Of a stretch of 64,000 nt of DNA, positions 36,003-47,663 are shown piece by piece. Under the pieces are notes generated by a model. That model had not been told where the DNA came from and did not search any database. It worked only from the letters and a program-made list of their open reading frames with translations. The position numbers were made by a program, and so were the translations under genes. The DNA comes from Humulus lupulus. Lineage: Eukaryota; Streptophyta; Magnoliopsida; Rosales; Cannabaceae. The stretch is taken from assembly GCF_963169125.1 (NCBI RefSeq), contig NC_084802.1:118610903-118674902 (forward strand), in the 5' to 3' direction. Each line of letters starts with the position of its first letter. Within the stretch, counting starts at the first letter, position 1.

Positions 36003-36092
36003 AACCATCAAAGACTGGGGAGGCCGCAGGAGCCGAGGGGGATGGCGTGGAGGTTACATCTTCGGAGCGACCTAGTGGAGCTCCATGACCCC
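36003..36092 (+). pseudogene. last part of element C's antisense gene
   Basis: Continues the frame cut at 26671: EPSKTGEAAGAEGDGVEVTS, then SERPSGAP and TGA at 36086. The acidic Ala/Gly-rich tail resembles the end of element D's antisense protein. It shows that copia B inserted within the coding region. Confidence 0.65.
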
Positions 36093-36659
36093 TCTTTTTT
36101 TTTTGTATATGTTTGTAATTTCTTAAGAATTTTTTTTCTTATTAAACAATTTCCTTCGGGCTTGGTTCAAAGTTTTTCTACTCGGGATCATTTTTTTTTT
36201 ATATATCTAACTTTTTATCTATTTATTATTCCTTTACTGTCTCATGTTTATGACTCCTTAGATTTGTACATTCGAGATTTTAGGGATCGATTTTTAGATC
36301 GAGATAGATATTTAGAGCTCGGTTATATCCAAGTTTTGTGTGTTGATTTGTATCATACCTGTTAAGAATCAGGCCTTGAACCCGATTATATGCGGGGTTT
36401 TTAATAATTTTACTTAGTTCGTGTTAGGTTTATTGAGAACTCGAGCTTTAAAAAGCCCTAGATATTAAAAAAATTTCCCAACTTTATAAGTTTTTGACCT
36501 AGTCATATCCAGAGTTGTAAATGATTAAACTTAGTTCGTGCTAGGTTTATTGACAACTCGAGCTCTTAAAAAAGTCATCGAATTATCAAGTTTCCAAGCT
36601 TCTATGTTTCGGACCTGGTTGTATCCAGGGTTTTAAATGATTAAACTTATCAAGCGATC
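36093..36659 (-). other. element C 3' noncoding stretch with tandem repeats
   Basis: Between the antisense gene and the cut end of pol. A unit of about 117 bp is repeated from about 36371 to 36650 (TTAGTTCGTGYTAGGTTTAT at 36414 and 36531; ATCCAGRGTT and AAATGATTAAACTTA repeated twice). Expanded repeats at this place are a known habit of Tat-lineage elements. Confidence 0.7.
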
Positions 36660-39430
36660 TTACTCTGGCCAACCTCGGGTTATATGCCCCCTAAGTAACC
36701 CTTTGGCCTCATCTAACCTCTTCTTCAGGCTCCCCTTTAGGGTTTTGTTTACAGCCTCGATCTGTCCATTGGCCTGTGGATACGCTACTGAGGAGAAAGT
36801 CTTAATAATGCTGTTTTTTTCACAGAAGTTAGTGAAGAGATCACTGTCGAACTGTGTCCCATTGTCTGACATGATCTTTTTAGGAAGCCCAAACTGACAT
36901 ATAATACTCTTCACCACAAAGTCTAGGACTCTCTTCGAAGTGATGGTTTCCAGAGGTTCGGCTTCTACCCACTTCGTGAAATAGTCGATCACCACCACCA
37001 CGTAACGAACTCCTCCCTTTCCCATAGGTAAGGACCCTATTAGGTCGATTCCCCATACTGCAAATGACCACGAGGATGAGATCATCGTTAGCTCGACTGG
37101 AGCAGCTCGAGAAACTATGGCAAAATGCTGGCATTTGTCGCATTTATGAACATACGAGATCGAGCCTTTTGTTAAAGTGGGCCAAAAATAGCCCTGCCTC
37201 AGTATTTTTAGTGCAAGGTTTTGCCCCCCAGCATGATCTCCACAAAAGCCTTCGTGCACTTCTTGCAATATGTTTTTAGCTTCCTCGGGCAGAACACATC
37301 ATAGGATAGGCATTGAATGAGCACGTCGGTACAAGTTCCCATCCACTATCACATACCTCGAAGCTTAATATAGTATTTTTCTTGCATCCTTTCTATCCTC
37401 AGGTAGCCTTCCTGTTGTGAGGTATTCCATTATGGGAGTCATCCAGGTCGGTCTTGTGTCGATCATCTCAACCTCTACCATTTCTTCTGTCACACTGGGA
37501 TTCTCCAAGAACTCCACTGGCACTACATTCAAGGTTTCAACTTCCTTGGTGGTGGCAAACCTTGCCAAAGCGTCAACATTAGATTTCTGCTCGTGAGGTA
37601 TCTATTCAAAAGTACTGTACTCAAATTCGGACAGCTCTCCCTTCACCTTAGCTAGGTAGGCTGCCATCTTGGTACCTCGAGCTTGATATTCTCCCAACAC
37701 CTGGTTAACCATGAGCTAAGAATCGCTATAGCACTGAACGGCCTTCGCTTTGAGCTCTTTTGCCACTCTCAGCCCAGCTAGTAAGGCTTCATATTCGGCT
37801 TCATTGTTGGATGCTTCGAATCCGAATCTCAGAGATATATGGAATCGATGCCCTTCTGGGGAGATTAGGATGATCCCAGCTTCTGATCCGTTCTCGTTCC
37901 ATGATCCATCTACAAATATCTTCCACAACTCCTGCACCGGTTCCTTCAAAAGCTCCTCTTGAAATCTGGTGCATTCAGCCACAAAATCATCATGGGCTGA
38001 CGTTTGATTGACGTTCATGGCACATACAATATCTCGAACTAGCTGAGTTTGATTTCCCATTTTAAGAGACGTCCCGACATTTCAGGATTTTGCAACACTT
38101 GCCTTAAAGGTTGGTCGGCCGTGACGTTGATTGAATGGGACTGAAAATATCGTCGGAGCTTCCTAGAAGGCAATATTAGATAGAATGCCAGCTTTTCTAT
38201 CAGTGGATATCATGATTCAGCACCGAGAAGTGTCTTGCTTATATAATACACTGGTTTTTTAGCATGGTCTTCTTCTCGAACTAACACGGCACTGACTGCA
38301 TTTTCTGTCACGGCCAAATAAAGGAATAGAGGTTCTCCAGAGACAGGCTTAGACAATGCTGGGGGCTTGGCTTAGTGCATTTTTAGGTCGAGGAATGCCT
38401 GCTCGCTCTCCTTAGTCCATTCAATTTTTTTGTTTCCTCTGAGCAGGTGGTAGAATGGCAGGCATTTGTCAGTGGATTTTGAAATAAAACGATTCAAAGC
38501 TGCCACCTTTCCAGTCAAGCTTTGAACTTCTTTACGCGACCTGGGCGAGGGCATTTCTAACAACTACCTGATTTTATCAGGATTCGCCTCTATCCCCCTC
38601 GTATTGACTATGAATCCCATAAATTTTCTCGATGCTACTCCGAAAGTATACTTCTGGGGATTTAGCCTCATGTCATACCTCCTTAAGATTTCAAAACATT
38701 CTTTCAGATCAGATACATGGTTATAGACAGTCTTGGATTTGACAAGCATATCATCGACATACACTTCCATATTTCTTTAGATCTGATTAGCGATTATTTT
38801 GTTGACTAAGCGTTGATATGTAGCTCCGGCATTCTTCAGCCCGTAGGGCATGACTTTATATCAATATACGTTATTTGGGGTCATGGAGCTAGTATGTTCC
38901 TGGTCCGCAGGATTCATCGTGATTTGGTTATATCCAGAGTACACATCCATGAAGGACATGAGCTCGTGACCTGCCGTGGTATCTACCAACTGATCAATCC
39001 TTGGTAGTGGAAAGCAATCCTTGGGACAAGAATTGTTTAGGTCGGAGAAGTCGATGCAGGTCCTCCATTTCCTGTTTGGCTTTGGGACCAGCACGGGATT
39101 GGCAACCTAGATCGGGTATTTTGCTTCACGAATAAACCCATACTTTAATAGTCGAGCTACTTCTTCAAGAGCTTCAGCTCGGACTATTCCCTAGTGTCTC
39201 CATTTTTTGGGATTTTGCAGGCACGTTCTTGTCCAAATTTAGAGTGTACATGATTACACTCGGGCTTATTCCCACCATGTCTTCATGTGACCAGGAGAAG
39301 ACGTCCAAATTCTCTTGTAAGAACTTAAGTAGTTCCGTCTTCCTTTTATCATTTAGATTCTTCCCAATCTTCACGACTCTTGAAGCTTCATTAAAGTCAA
39401 TGTTTACTTCCTCGAGCTCTTCAATAGCTT
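36660..39430 (-). pseudogene. element C pol: RT, two RNase H domains, truncated integrase
   Basis: Order on the minus strand: pre-RT linker (KIGKNLNDKRKTELLKFLQE), RT with KPNRKWRTCIDFSDLNNSCP and MEVYVDDMLVKSK (near 38770), RNase H region, then a second RNase H with FVDGSWNENGSEAGIILISP, FGFEASNNEAEYEALLAGLR and a stop at the SDS*LMVNQVLGEYQ block, then integrase with VHEGFCGDHAGG, CDKCQHF, WGIDLIGSLP, MSDNGTQFDSDLF and ANGQIEAVNKTLK (D-D-E present). After KKRLDEAKG the sequence jumps to GGGGGCATATAA-type 3' noncoding sequence, so the integrase C-terminus is deleted. Several stops elsewhere. Confidence 0.87.
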
Positions 39431-39455
39431 GGAGCTCTGACCTGTCTTCGCCTAT

Positions 39456-42400
39456 TCATTGGTCAATGTCATCATGTGGGGCGACGTCTCTATCCTCTGC
39501 TTCTTGAGGTTCTTCCATCCCACAGGTAACTTCCACTTCCTGGGACTCCTCCCATTCATCATTTTTTACCATAGCTTGCTGCCCGGGTTGTGATTTTCCC
39601 TTCATAGAAATGTTATAGCATTCTCTGGCGGCGAGTTGATCACCTCTGATGATGCATATTCCCACAGCTGAGGGGAATTTTATTGCTAGGTGGTGGATAA
39701 AGGTTATGGCTTCAAATGCCATCAGCGCAGGTCGGCCCAAAATCGCATTATATGCAGCTGGACAGTCGATTACCACGAATTCAAGTAGCTTGGAGACAGT
39801 TCGTGAACCTTCTCCCAATGTTACCACTAATTCTATCATCCTGATGGCTGCTGACCCTTCGCCAGAAAATCCGTACAGAGTCATTGTGTTCGCCTTCAAT
39901 TCGGTAACAGACAACCCCATATTTTCGAAGGTGGACCTAAAAGGTAGATTCACAGAACTCTAGTTATCTACTAGTGTCCTCCGGACCCTCCGGTTGGCGA
40001 GCTGGACGATTATGACCAAGGGATCGTTATGTGGGAATTGTACGTGGCTAGCATCCTCTTCTGTAAAAATGATTGGTTGTTTTTCCAATCGTTGTTGTTT
40101 CGATATCCACTGTTCTGAGACGAACTCTACTCCGTTATGGGATTTCAGTTCGTCAATGTACCTTTTCTGGGCCCCTCTGCTCGTACCTACTAGATGAGGT
40201 CCTCTCAAAATGGTGGTTATATCTCCCCCTATTATCATAGGAGGATCCTCCTGATTTGCTTGAGCTCTAGTTTGACTTACTAGACCTTTGGGGGCCGATG
40301 GAGGATTTTGTCCAGCGGGATGATTAGGGACCACCCGATTTCGAGCGTACTGGGCCAAAGGTCCCACTCTAATGAGAGTTTCAATCTCATCCTTCATTTG
40401 TCGACAATCATCAGTGTTATGACCAATATCATTATGAAATCGGCAGAACTTCGAAGGATCTCTCTTCACTCTTTGGTTTTTCTATGGTTCTGGCTTCTTC
40501 AATGGAAGGCGAGTAGAATTTTCCAGGAAGATGCACTCCCTAGTATCTGTGAGGTCGGTATAAGTGGCGTAAACAGGCTTGAATTTCTCCCGACTTATTT
40601 TTCTTTGTTCCACTCTGGTGGCCCTCACCATTTCCCTTCCTTTTCTTATTCCCCCCTTGGTTATTCTGGGCAACGGTTTGAGTCATAGCTGCAACATCCG
40701 TTACCCCGCAAAGGGGCTAGACAGGGATTTGGCTGGTTCCTGTGACAGAATCTCGCGCCTCTTCTAGGTTAATCCATCTTTGAACTCGTGCAAAGAACTC
40801 ATCCACACTATTAACTCCTTTTCTCTGTAATTCTTGCCGCAAGTCGCCCCCAACAAGGATTCTTGTCCTCATTTCCATGAGCTTGGAGCTGTCATCGGCA
40901 TCCCTAGCTCGTACAGGGACATTGGCAAATCTAATTAGATATGCCTTCAACGTTTCACCAGGTTACTGCTTTACATTGGCTAATGAATCAGCCTTAACTC
41001 GAGCTGTCTGAGAAGCCCTGAATGCTTTTTTGAAGTTAGAAGAAAACTTCTTCCATGAACTTATATAATGCCTCTTGTATTGCTTAAACCATTGCCTGGC
41101 TGGCCCGATTAGAGTTGAAGGGAACAAAATGCACCTTAGGTCGAGCCAGACATTGTGGGCCATCATCATGGTGTTAAACATCCAGAGGTGGTTTGACGGA
41201 TCTCCATCTCCATCAAACTTTGACAAGTGTGGCATTCTGAAGTTTATTGGATATGTGGCCGCCGTAATATTTGGAGCAAAAGGCTCGAGCTCATCTTCTG
41301 AGTCACAATCGTCCTTATCTTTTCCAGATAAAAGTATTTTCATTTGCTCTTCCATCAAAGCTAACCTCTTGAGGGTTTTGTCTCTAGTCCCTAGGTTATC
41401 TAGGGGTTGTTCAATAGCTCCCATCCTATCGTACACGTTTGATGGGTTCCCTCCAAGCTCGAGCTTGGTTTGGTGGGGCATTCCCATTATCACATACTAT
41501 GGAAGGACCTTCCTCTTGTCGAGTATAACTAACATCTTCATTCCGAGCTGGATTCCTTCTTTGCGAATTCAGATGATCACGCAAATCAGGTTGTGAATCG
41601 TATAGAGGACTTTGTGCCGAACTCAGCTGATTTCTCAGATCGCCCTCGGACCTACCTCTTCAATGACTTTCAATCCAGTAACTTCCATTTGCGAAGCTTA
41701 CAGCTCATGGTTGAGGCCGAGGATCTGGATTTTCACCACGCGTCCATGGGACGTAGGTATCGGCAGACAGAGGAGGGTTTCTCCTACTATCTCCATAAGC
41801 TGTAATGTCCCGTGTAGGATGAGGTGGTGTTGGATGTCTTATAGGTGACGGGGGATGCCTTATTGGTGAGGCAATCCTTGTCCCATCAGGGAAAACTAGA
41901 TTAGCCCGCCTTTGTTCTACCCCCATTATTTCTAGCTCTCTGCGCCTAACGATCTGATCGTGACGTAGGAGGGTTTCCTGGAACATTCTGTCTCTGTGAG
42001 CCTGTCCCAGCCCTTCCTCGTGGGTTGCCATGGGCATTCCTAGGTGCTTGTGAAGGAGGCACCGAACTTGGGGTTGCGGTTCTAACCGATCGAATGATAT
42101 GCTAATGACCCCTATGAGGGACACTGGGATGAGCGTTCTAGCAGTCTCGCCCTATAGGCACAAAACTTGGGGTTGCGATTCTAACTGAACGACTTGGTTT
42201 GGATCGGTTCTTCCTGTGGAACATGTGAGACCCACTTTTCCTCTTTCCGACACTAATGTCGGTTGTGAGAGGAGGTAATCGAGCCAAAACCTCCTCAATT
42301 TGCCTATTTTCCTTCGCGAGATGGCTTCTTAACTGCATATTTTCCATCTCAACGGCAGTTAAGTAATCTGGGTTTGGATTCGGTAGCAATGATGCCGAAC

Positions 42401-42587
42401 TCCCAGTGTTGCCATGACCTGCCGGTTGTTTTCCTGGACGTTGTTGGACTTCAGGACCATGCTCGTTCGGAACAGCGGTATGATGGATCTCCTGCCCACC
42501 AGGCTGTTCTATTTCATTGTCGTGCATTGAACGAGTGAGAACCATGATGAAATTGGGCTGGGATTTTGATGAAGCACTAATTTCCAT
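39456..42587 (-). pseudogene. element C gag and protease, broken
   Basis: Gag begins in the frame at 42587 (MVLTRSMHDNEIEQPGGQEI). The core at 41493-40963 has FRMPHLSKFDGDGDPSNHLW and ILFPSTLIGPARQWFKQYKR, continued after a stop as AYLIRFANVPVRARDADDSS. The knuckle-like motif KFCRFHNDIGHNTDDCRQ lies at about 40450. The protease part reads LYGFSGEGSAAIRMIELVVT and IDCPAAYNAILGRPALMAFE (39900-39700); its active-site segment falls at the break near 39955. At least four frame breaks separate these parts. Gene order and motifs parallel element D. Confidence 0.84.
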
Positions 42588-42606
42588 CTCAATGAAAGCA
42601 CCAAAC
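42588..42606 (-). other. primer-binding site region of element C
   Basis: Minus strand GTTTGGTGCTTTCATTGAG directly follows the LTR end GTGTCAACA. Element D has ATGGTGCTTTCATTGAG at the same place, so the site is conserved. I did not identify the tRNA. Confidence 0.65.
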
Positions 42607-43304
42607 TGTTGACACGGTTTTTCGCCAACAGTGTATTAAGAAATAATAAGGTAGATTAGTGCTTAGTTATTAACCATAATGAAAGATGAAATGATTTCAC
42701 AGGAACACAAATATTTTACGTGGTTTAGTGGTTAAAATCCACCTAGTCCACGAGTCTATATTATTGCTGTTTTCTCTCTATTTTGGCAGAGTTTCAGCAT
42801 TATAGAATAATCGTCCCCCTTCTTCTTGTCCAATATTCCCAGTATTTATAGAGAAATTCCATGGGCATGTTTGGGTAATCGCGTGAGTCAATCACGCATA
42901 TACATATTTATTATATTTAATACAAACAATTCCCATTTATATTAGGATATGAATTGATAATAGAATAAATAGGTTCCTGTTATCTCGGACAATAAATATG
43001 GCAGCCTAGTCATAAATGACCGTATAATGGGATTTCGAGTCTCGAGGGATCCTTGAGTATGCAATATACTAGGATAACCACGAGCTGGACATACCCTCCA
43101 TGCTTGTACTTTGACAGCTGTTTGAATGTTCTGAGCTCGCGCTTCACAACTTCTGCATCCCTAGCTCGTATCCACTGTGCAAGTCAAGCTGCATCCGTGG
43201 ATAATAAATAGACATCTTCCTTGGCTCTTTTTCAGTTTATTTATTTATTTGCCCGATTTACCCGAGCTAAGTGAAGGAAATTGTGCTGAAATCAGGGTAC
43301 AACA
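42607..43304 (-). repeat. 5' LTR of element C
   Basis: 698 bp from TGTTGACAC to GGGTACAACA, flanked on the outer side by TATAT (43305-43309). On the minus strand a TATA box (TATAAATA, 42850-42843) fits the direction of gag-pol transcription. About one base in ten differs from 22967-23661. Confidence 0.87.
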
Positions 43305-43670
43305 TATATTTATATATATATAAATACAACTATGACATTCCAAAAACAAAATTGTGTATATAACTTAAAAAAATAATCAAACACATACATATATATGTCG
43401 TTAATGTGTAGGCTAAAAAAAATTATTCTTGTGCAATTTTCAAACTTTGATTTCATGTATAGAGTTTATATGTATTACACAACAAAATAAAACACACATA
43501 AACAATCATAAACATACAAAAATCATGAACAATATTCTTTTGCATCACACATACATAAAACTTAAACATGCAAACAATTATTCTACCATCCAATTAACCT
43601 ATCTAGCATGTCAAAAAATCACATACATGTATATAAACATATAAACTAGCAACCATTGGCTCTAAAGCCA
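43305..43670 (-). other. copia A leader, LTR-proximal part
   Basis: The other side of element C's insertion site. Next to the LTR the minus strand reads ACTGGCTTTAGAGCC, related to copia B's ACTGGCCTCAGAGCC, a decayed primer site. Confidence 0.65.
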
Positions 43671-45322
43671 GTTATAGGATCTCATTTATATAAGTCAATA
43701 TGCATGCTCCCTATTGCACAAAATAACATACAATAGAAAACATAAATACATGCATAAAAATGATTTTCATACAGAGACACGTAAATACAATAATAGAACC
43801 ATTAGAGTACTTACGAGATGCATAGTGGAACAATGACTACACCCTTTGAATTCCCTAACCTTTTGTCCTTGTTGAATGCTAGGTATTGCAAGGAATCCAA
43901 ACCGCTTTGAAACAAGACCACAATCTTCTAAGTATTTCTCTAAAATAACCTAGTGTTTGTGTGGGCAAGTCTCAACACATAAGAAGAGAATTCCTAGAGA
44001 GAAAACTAAGAGAGAGTAGGCAGCTAGGTATAGAATATTAGGAGTGAATTTTTACCTTGTCAAATTCATCTGACCTGATGCATTCTATAACACTAGTATA
44101 TATAGGCAATTAGCTAGGACATAAAATAGGTCTTAGTTTCTCATTTTAATTTAATTATTTAATAATTATAATTAATTAAATAATTGTCAAAAGTAACCAA
44201 TTATTATTTTGACCTTTATTTAATTCATTTTATTAATATTAATACCAATCTATAAATATTAACAAAATTGTCACAATTGGCTATAATGCTCTCTTTTTGA
44301 GACTTTGCAATAAAATCCTCAAAGTTTCTTCTATTTCTTTTGTCACAAAATATCAATATATAATTTAACATTATTTATTTCCATTGAAGTAGTCAATATT
44401 ACATGGGGACCATGGATCCATGAACTCAAGCTCCAATAAGTTACCGTGAGTTTATTTATAACAAATAATCTCACTACCTTATAAATTCCTCGTGACTCCA
44501 CTATAGACTCATAATTGCACTCTTGAATTTATAGAATATATTACACTAAATGTGAATGCATTATCCATTCAATCCTCTATAGATGATCTACTAATGAGAC
44601 GGTTGCAAATTACTATTTTACCCCTCATTGGTATTTTATCCTTAACTCCCACTAAGTTCCTTGTAAATGATATTTCCATAAATTTAATTATAAAAATGAG
44701 TACTCTATCATTTAACACTTGAACTAAGCTATAAGGAAATCAGCGTTTCACTTCTTAAACAGAAGTTAGAGATTTCATATCTATAATAAATACTCCCACT
44801 CAATTATACTATCAAATCTCCAATATGTAAGTATGAGCTAGTTCGTAGGGTAAGCTGATAACGAACAATTCAAAAGACTTAAATAATACAATTAGCAGAA
44901 TATTAATCACTCATAATTAAGATTGAATTTACCTATGGTCAATATTGTGATATGATTAGATTAGATAATAATGATATTTACTTATCTTGTCAATAATCAA
45001 TATCGGTCCAGTCCAATGTAACAAAATACATCAGATCTTATCATAGATTAACCAATTAGTAAAAATCTAGTGTACTGATTTAATCTTAGGACAAAATGCT
45101 TTTGAACATATAATTACAATTATAATCCACTATGACCGAATCATTATAATTGTAACTATACATATGTTTGTGATTTTATAAACGTTTGTATTAATAATAA
45201 TTAATCATCTAATAAAACATATATACAACACAATTTGATTGAACAAAATGATTTCTACTACTTTATTGATAATGAATGAATTACATAAGAAATGTGGTTT
45301 TATAAGGGCATAAAACCCAACA
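43671..45322 (-). repeat. 5' LTR of copia A
   Basis: About 1652 bp from TTATAGGATC (decayed TGTTAGGATC) to TAAAACCCAACA. The right ~450 bp match 16875-17409, and the overall plan (ATACTTACAG-like start region, TGTGTGGGCAAGTCTCAACA, CACTCCCACTCAATTATACT) resembles copia B's LTR, showing related families. A deletion of about 70 bp relative to the left copy lies near 45040. Confidence 0.83.
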
Positions 45323-45382
45323 GACACCAACGCAAACAAACCCACCTCATCTCATGCCCAATCACTCCCGTTATAGACAAAT
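45323..45382. other. spacer
   Basis: Sixty bases between the copia A LTR and the inverted repeat. GACAC at 45323-45327 would be copia A's right target duplication; its left partner is lost. Confidence 0.4.
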
Positions 45383-46641
45383 AAAGAGAATGTAATCAAA
45401 CACTAATTATCAAAATAATATAATTTTTTTCTCATAAATATTGGACAAATAAATTACTATATACCAAAATAATTTATATAGGAAAATAATTTTCAAAAGA
45501 AATATAATTTCAACTTATAAACTAATGAGTTGCACTTTTATAAATTATATATATGTAGTAATAAAATTAATAATAAAATTGCACATGTTAAAATCTTTAT
45601 AAACAAAACATTTTAATATATATTTTTATTTTAAAATTGCAAGATCTTCAAATTTATTTTCACTTTCCATGTGTAATATATATACAAATTTCCTTGAGCA
45701 CCATATATGAATTAATAATGAAAAAAATCTTCTGATTCTTCATTAAAATTTTATTGCATATGATTGATCATGACAAAACAATTCAAGTAATTAATGAACT
45801 CAGGTTCACTATATTTTGTATTTCACTAAAATTATCAGCATATAAGTAACTGCTATAAGTTTCATTTTAATATACTAGAGAATGAAACAATTTTAATATC
45901 CTTCAAAACATATAATAGTATTGACTCTTCAGAAGTCTCCATTATTTTATTTTTTTTGTAATATTATGTTTAGCAACTTTATATGTGTCAGGATTATAAT
46001 ATTACAAAAAATGAATGGAGACTTTTGATGAGTCAATTCTATTATATGTTTTGAAGGATATTAAAATTATTTCATTCTCTAGTATATTAAAATGAAACTT
46101 ATAGCGGTTACTGATATGATGATAATTTATATGCTGATAATATTAGTGAAGTACAAAGTATAGTGAACATGAGTTCATTAATTAATTGAATTGTTTTGAC
46201 ATGATCAATCATATGCAATAAAATTTTAATGATGAACCATAAGATTCTTTTCATTATTAATTCATATATGGGGCTCAAGAAAATTTGTATATATATTGTA
46301 CACATGGAAAGTGAAAATAATTTTTTATATCTTGTAATTTTTTTAAAAATATATATATATATTAAAAAAATTTGTTTATAAAAATTTTAACTTGTTCAAT
46401 TTTATTATTAAATTTATTACTATATATATATATAATTTATAAAAATGAAACTTATTAGAATGTTAGTGCATTCATTTCTCAAAGTTTTCATAATTGTTTA
46501 TAATTAAGATGAAATTACATTTCTTCTGAAAAATATTTTCCCTATATAAATTATTTTGCTATGTAGTTATTTATTTTGTCTAATATGTGTGAGAAAAAAA
46601 TTATATTATTTTGACAATGAGTGTTTGATTATATTCTCTTT
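45383..46641. repeat. 1.26-kb imperfect inverted repeat (long hairpin)
   Basis: Left arm 45383-45967 begins AAAGAGAATGTAATCAAACAC; right arm 45996-46641 ends GTGTTTGATTATATTCTCTTT, its reverse complement. Arms pair along their whole length (TCAAAATAATATAATTTTTT, CATATGATTGATCATG, AATATACTAGAGAATGAAA), with about a 28-nt loop. By eye 85-90% match, plus an extra ~60 bp in the right arm. AT-rich, no coding sequence. It could be a foldback or MITE-like element, or two inverted copies of one short repeat. I did not find clear target duplications. Confidence 0.85.
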
Positions 46642-46789
46642 AAATTCTTGAATCATTGATGGATTTTTATTGCATAATTTCTTGTCGATGTGATAAGATC
46701 ATAATTGTTGATGAACTTACAAAAATTATAAGCTTATATATATATATATCACTCATTCTTAAAAATGAAATAAGTTTATAATTGTGATT
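46642..46789. other. AT-rich spacer
   Basis: About 150 bp with a (TA) run near 46735-46750. Nothing recognisable. Confidence 0.4.
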
Positions 46790-47658
46790 TATTGAACCTG
46801 AAGTTCAATGACCAAATAATATATAGGATTTTGAACAAATATTGATTTATTGTGATATATTGAAATCCCTACAGGTTGTATTAATTTTTTTTTAAATTCT
46901 CTCGACCAGGGGGAGAGAATACAGTTGGATCGATGAATGTTTTGAAAAATGATCCTTGCACAAAATAAGAACCAAAAGTTCAAAATTATAAAATCATACA
47001 TATGTGTATGCCAACTGAAAATCAATATTATTTAAATTGAGTCAGAATGAGGACAATAATACTTGAAGCAAAATAGAAATTATGAAAATAACTTTTTATT
47101 TGGTACGTTCTAAAGATGTTGTAAGAAAGAGGTACTCATGAAGATACCTTAATATTATAAAGTATTGATAATTTGAACATTAAATAAAAATGGTGCTCCA
47201 AAAGAGACTCCATAAAGAAGTTATAGACATAACAAATCTGATTATAATTGAAGCCCTTGAAGTGGTGATATAGGTACCAACAAATAATATACATGTGTTG
47301 ACAAGTATGTTGAAGATAAAGAGATCTCTATAAGTTATGTCAATATGGGAGGAAATTATCATATTATGATTTATTGTCAACAATACTAAATGTTTGCATA
47401 TATGCAATGGACAAATATGATATAGCAAGGATCACGATATTAAATTCATCGAGAATTATCGACGTGCATATAATTTTGGAAAAAATCATATGCGCAATCT
47501 AGGCAGTATAAAATTTACTCACATAAAGTGAAGTAAAACATATAGGGAGTACAAATAAATATTTGTACAAGAAAATGTAATTTAAACGATAAACTTGTAT
47601 ATTTGCACACAAAATGAATTCTGTACAAAATTTGCATAGACATGAGATTGATTAAAAT
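46790..47658 (+). pseudogene. degraded copia pol ('copia E'), integrase C-terminus to start of RT
   Basis: No frame stays open, but blocks fit a copia Pol of the type with FPTLGGEN ... DPRTKQCE ... EVQKIIH. Here they read FSRPGGEN (46905), NDPCTK then EPKVQNYKIIHM (46950-47000), then TETP/ETP*RSYRH (47200), KEISISYVNMGG (47310-47350; compare EISINYVSTGE) and KHIGSTNKYLYKKM (47530; compare VKPVGYKWVFVRKR). Element D interrupts it at 47664. The reading depends on remembered family motifs and is moderate in certainty. Confidence 0.55.
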
Positions 47659-47663
47659 AAGGC

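Larger units (their letters stand above)
22967..43304 (-). mobile_element. Tat-type Ty3/gypsy 'element C', minus strand, rearranged
   Basis: On the minus strand: 5' LTR 42607-43304, primer site, gag-protease 42587-39456, pol 39430-36660, a repeat-bearing noncoding stretch and, in antisense (+ strand), an extra gene at 24117-26671 resuming at 36003. Copia B splits that gene. The layout equals that of element D and fits the Tat lineage. It lies in copia A's leader with TATAT on the outer flanks. The left end is abnormal: the polypurine tract is missing and ~100 bp of copia A leader lies between LTR and interior. Confidence 0.82.
16875..45322 (-). mobile_element. Ty1/copia element 'copia A', minus strand, nested-into
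   Basis: A copia element read on the minus strand: 5' LTR at 43671-45322, a leader in two pieces (43305-43670 and 21491-22961), gag/protease, integrase, RT and RNase H down to 17425, a polypurine tract and a truncated 3' LTR at 16875-17409. The leader was interrupted by the Tat-type element C. The order gag-protease-integrase-RT-RNase H is diagnostic for copia. All domains contain stops or shifts. Confidence 0.83.
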
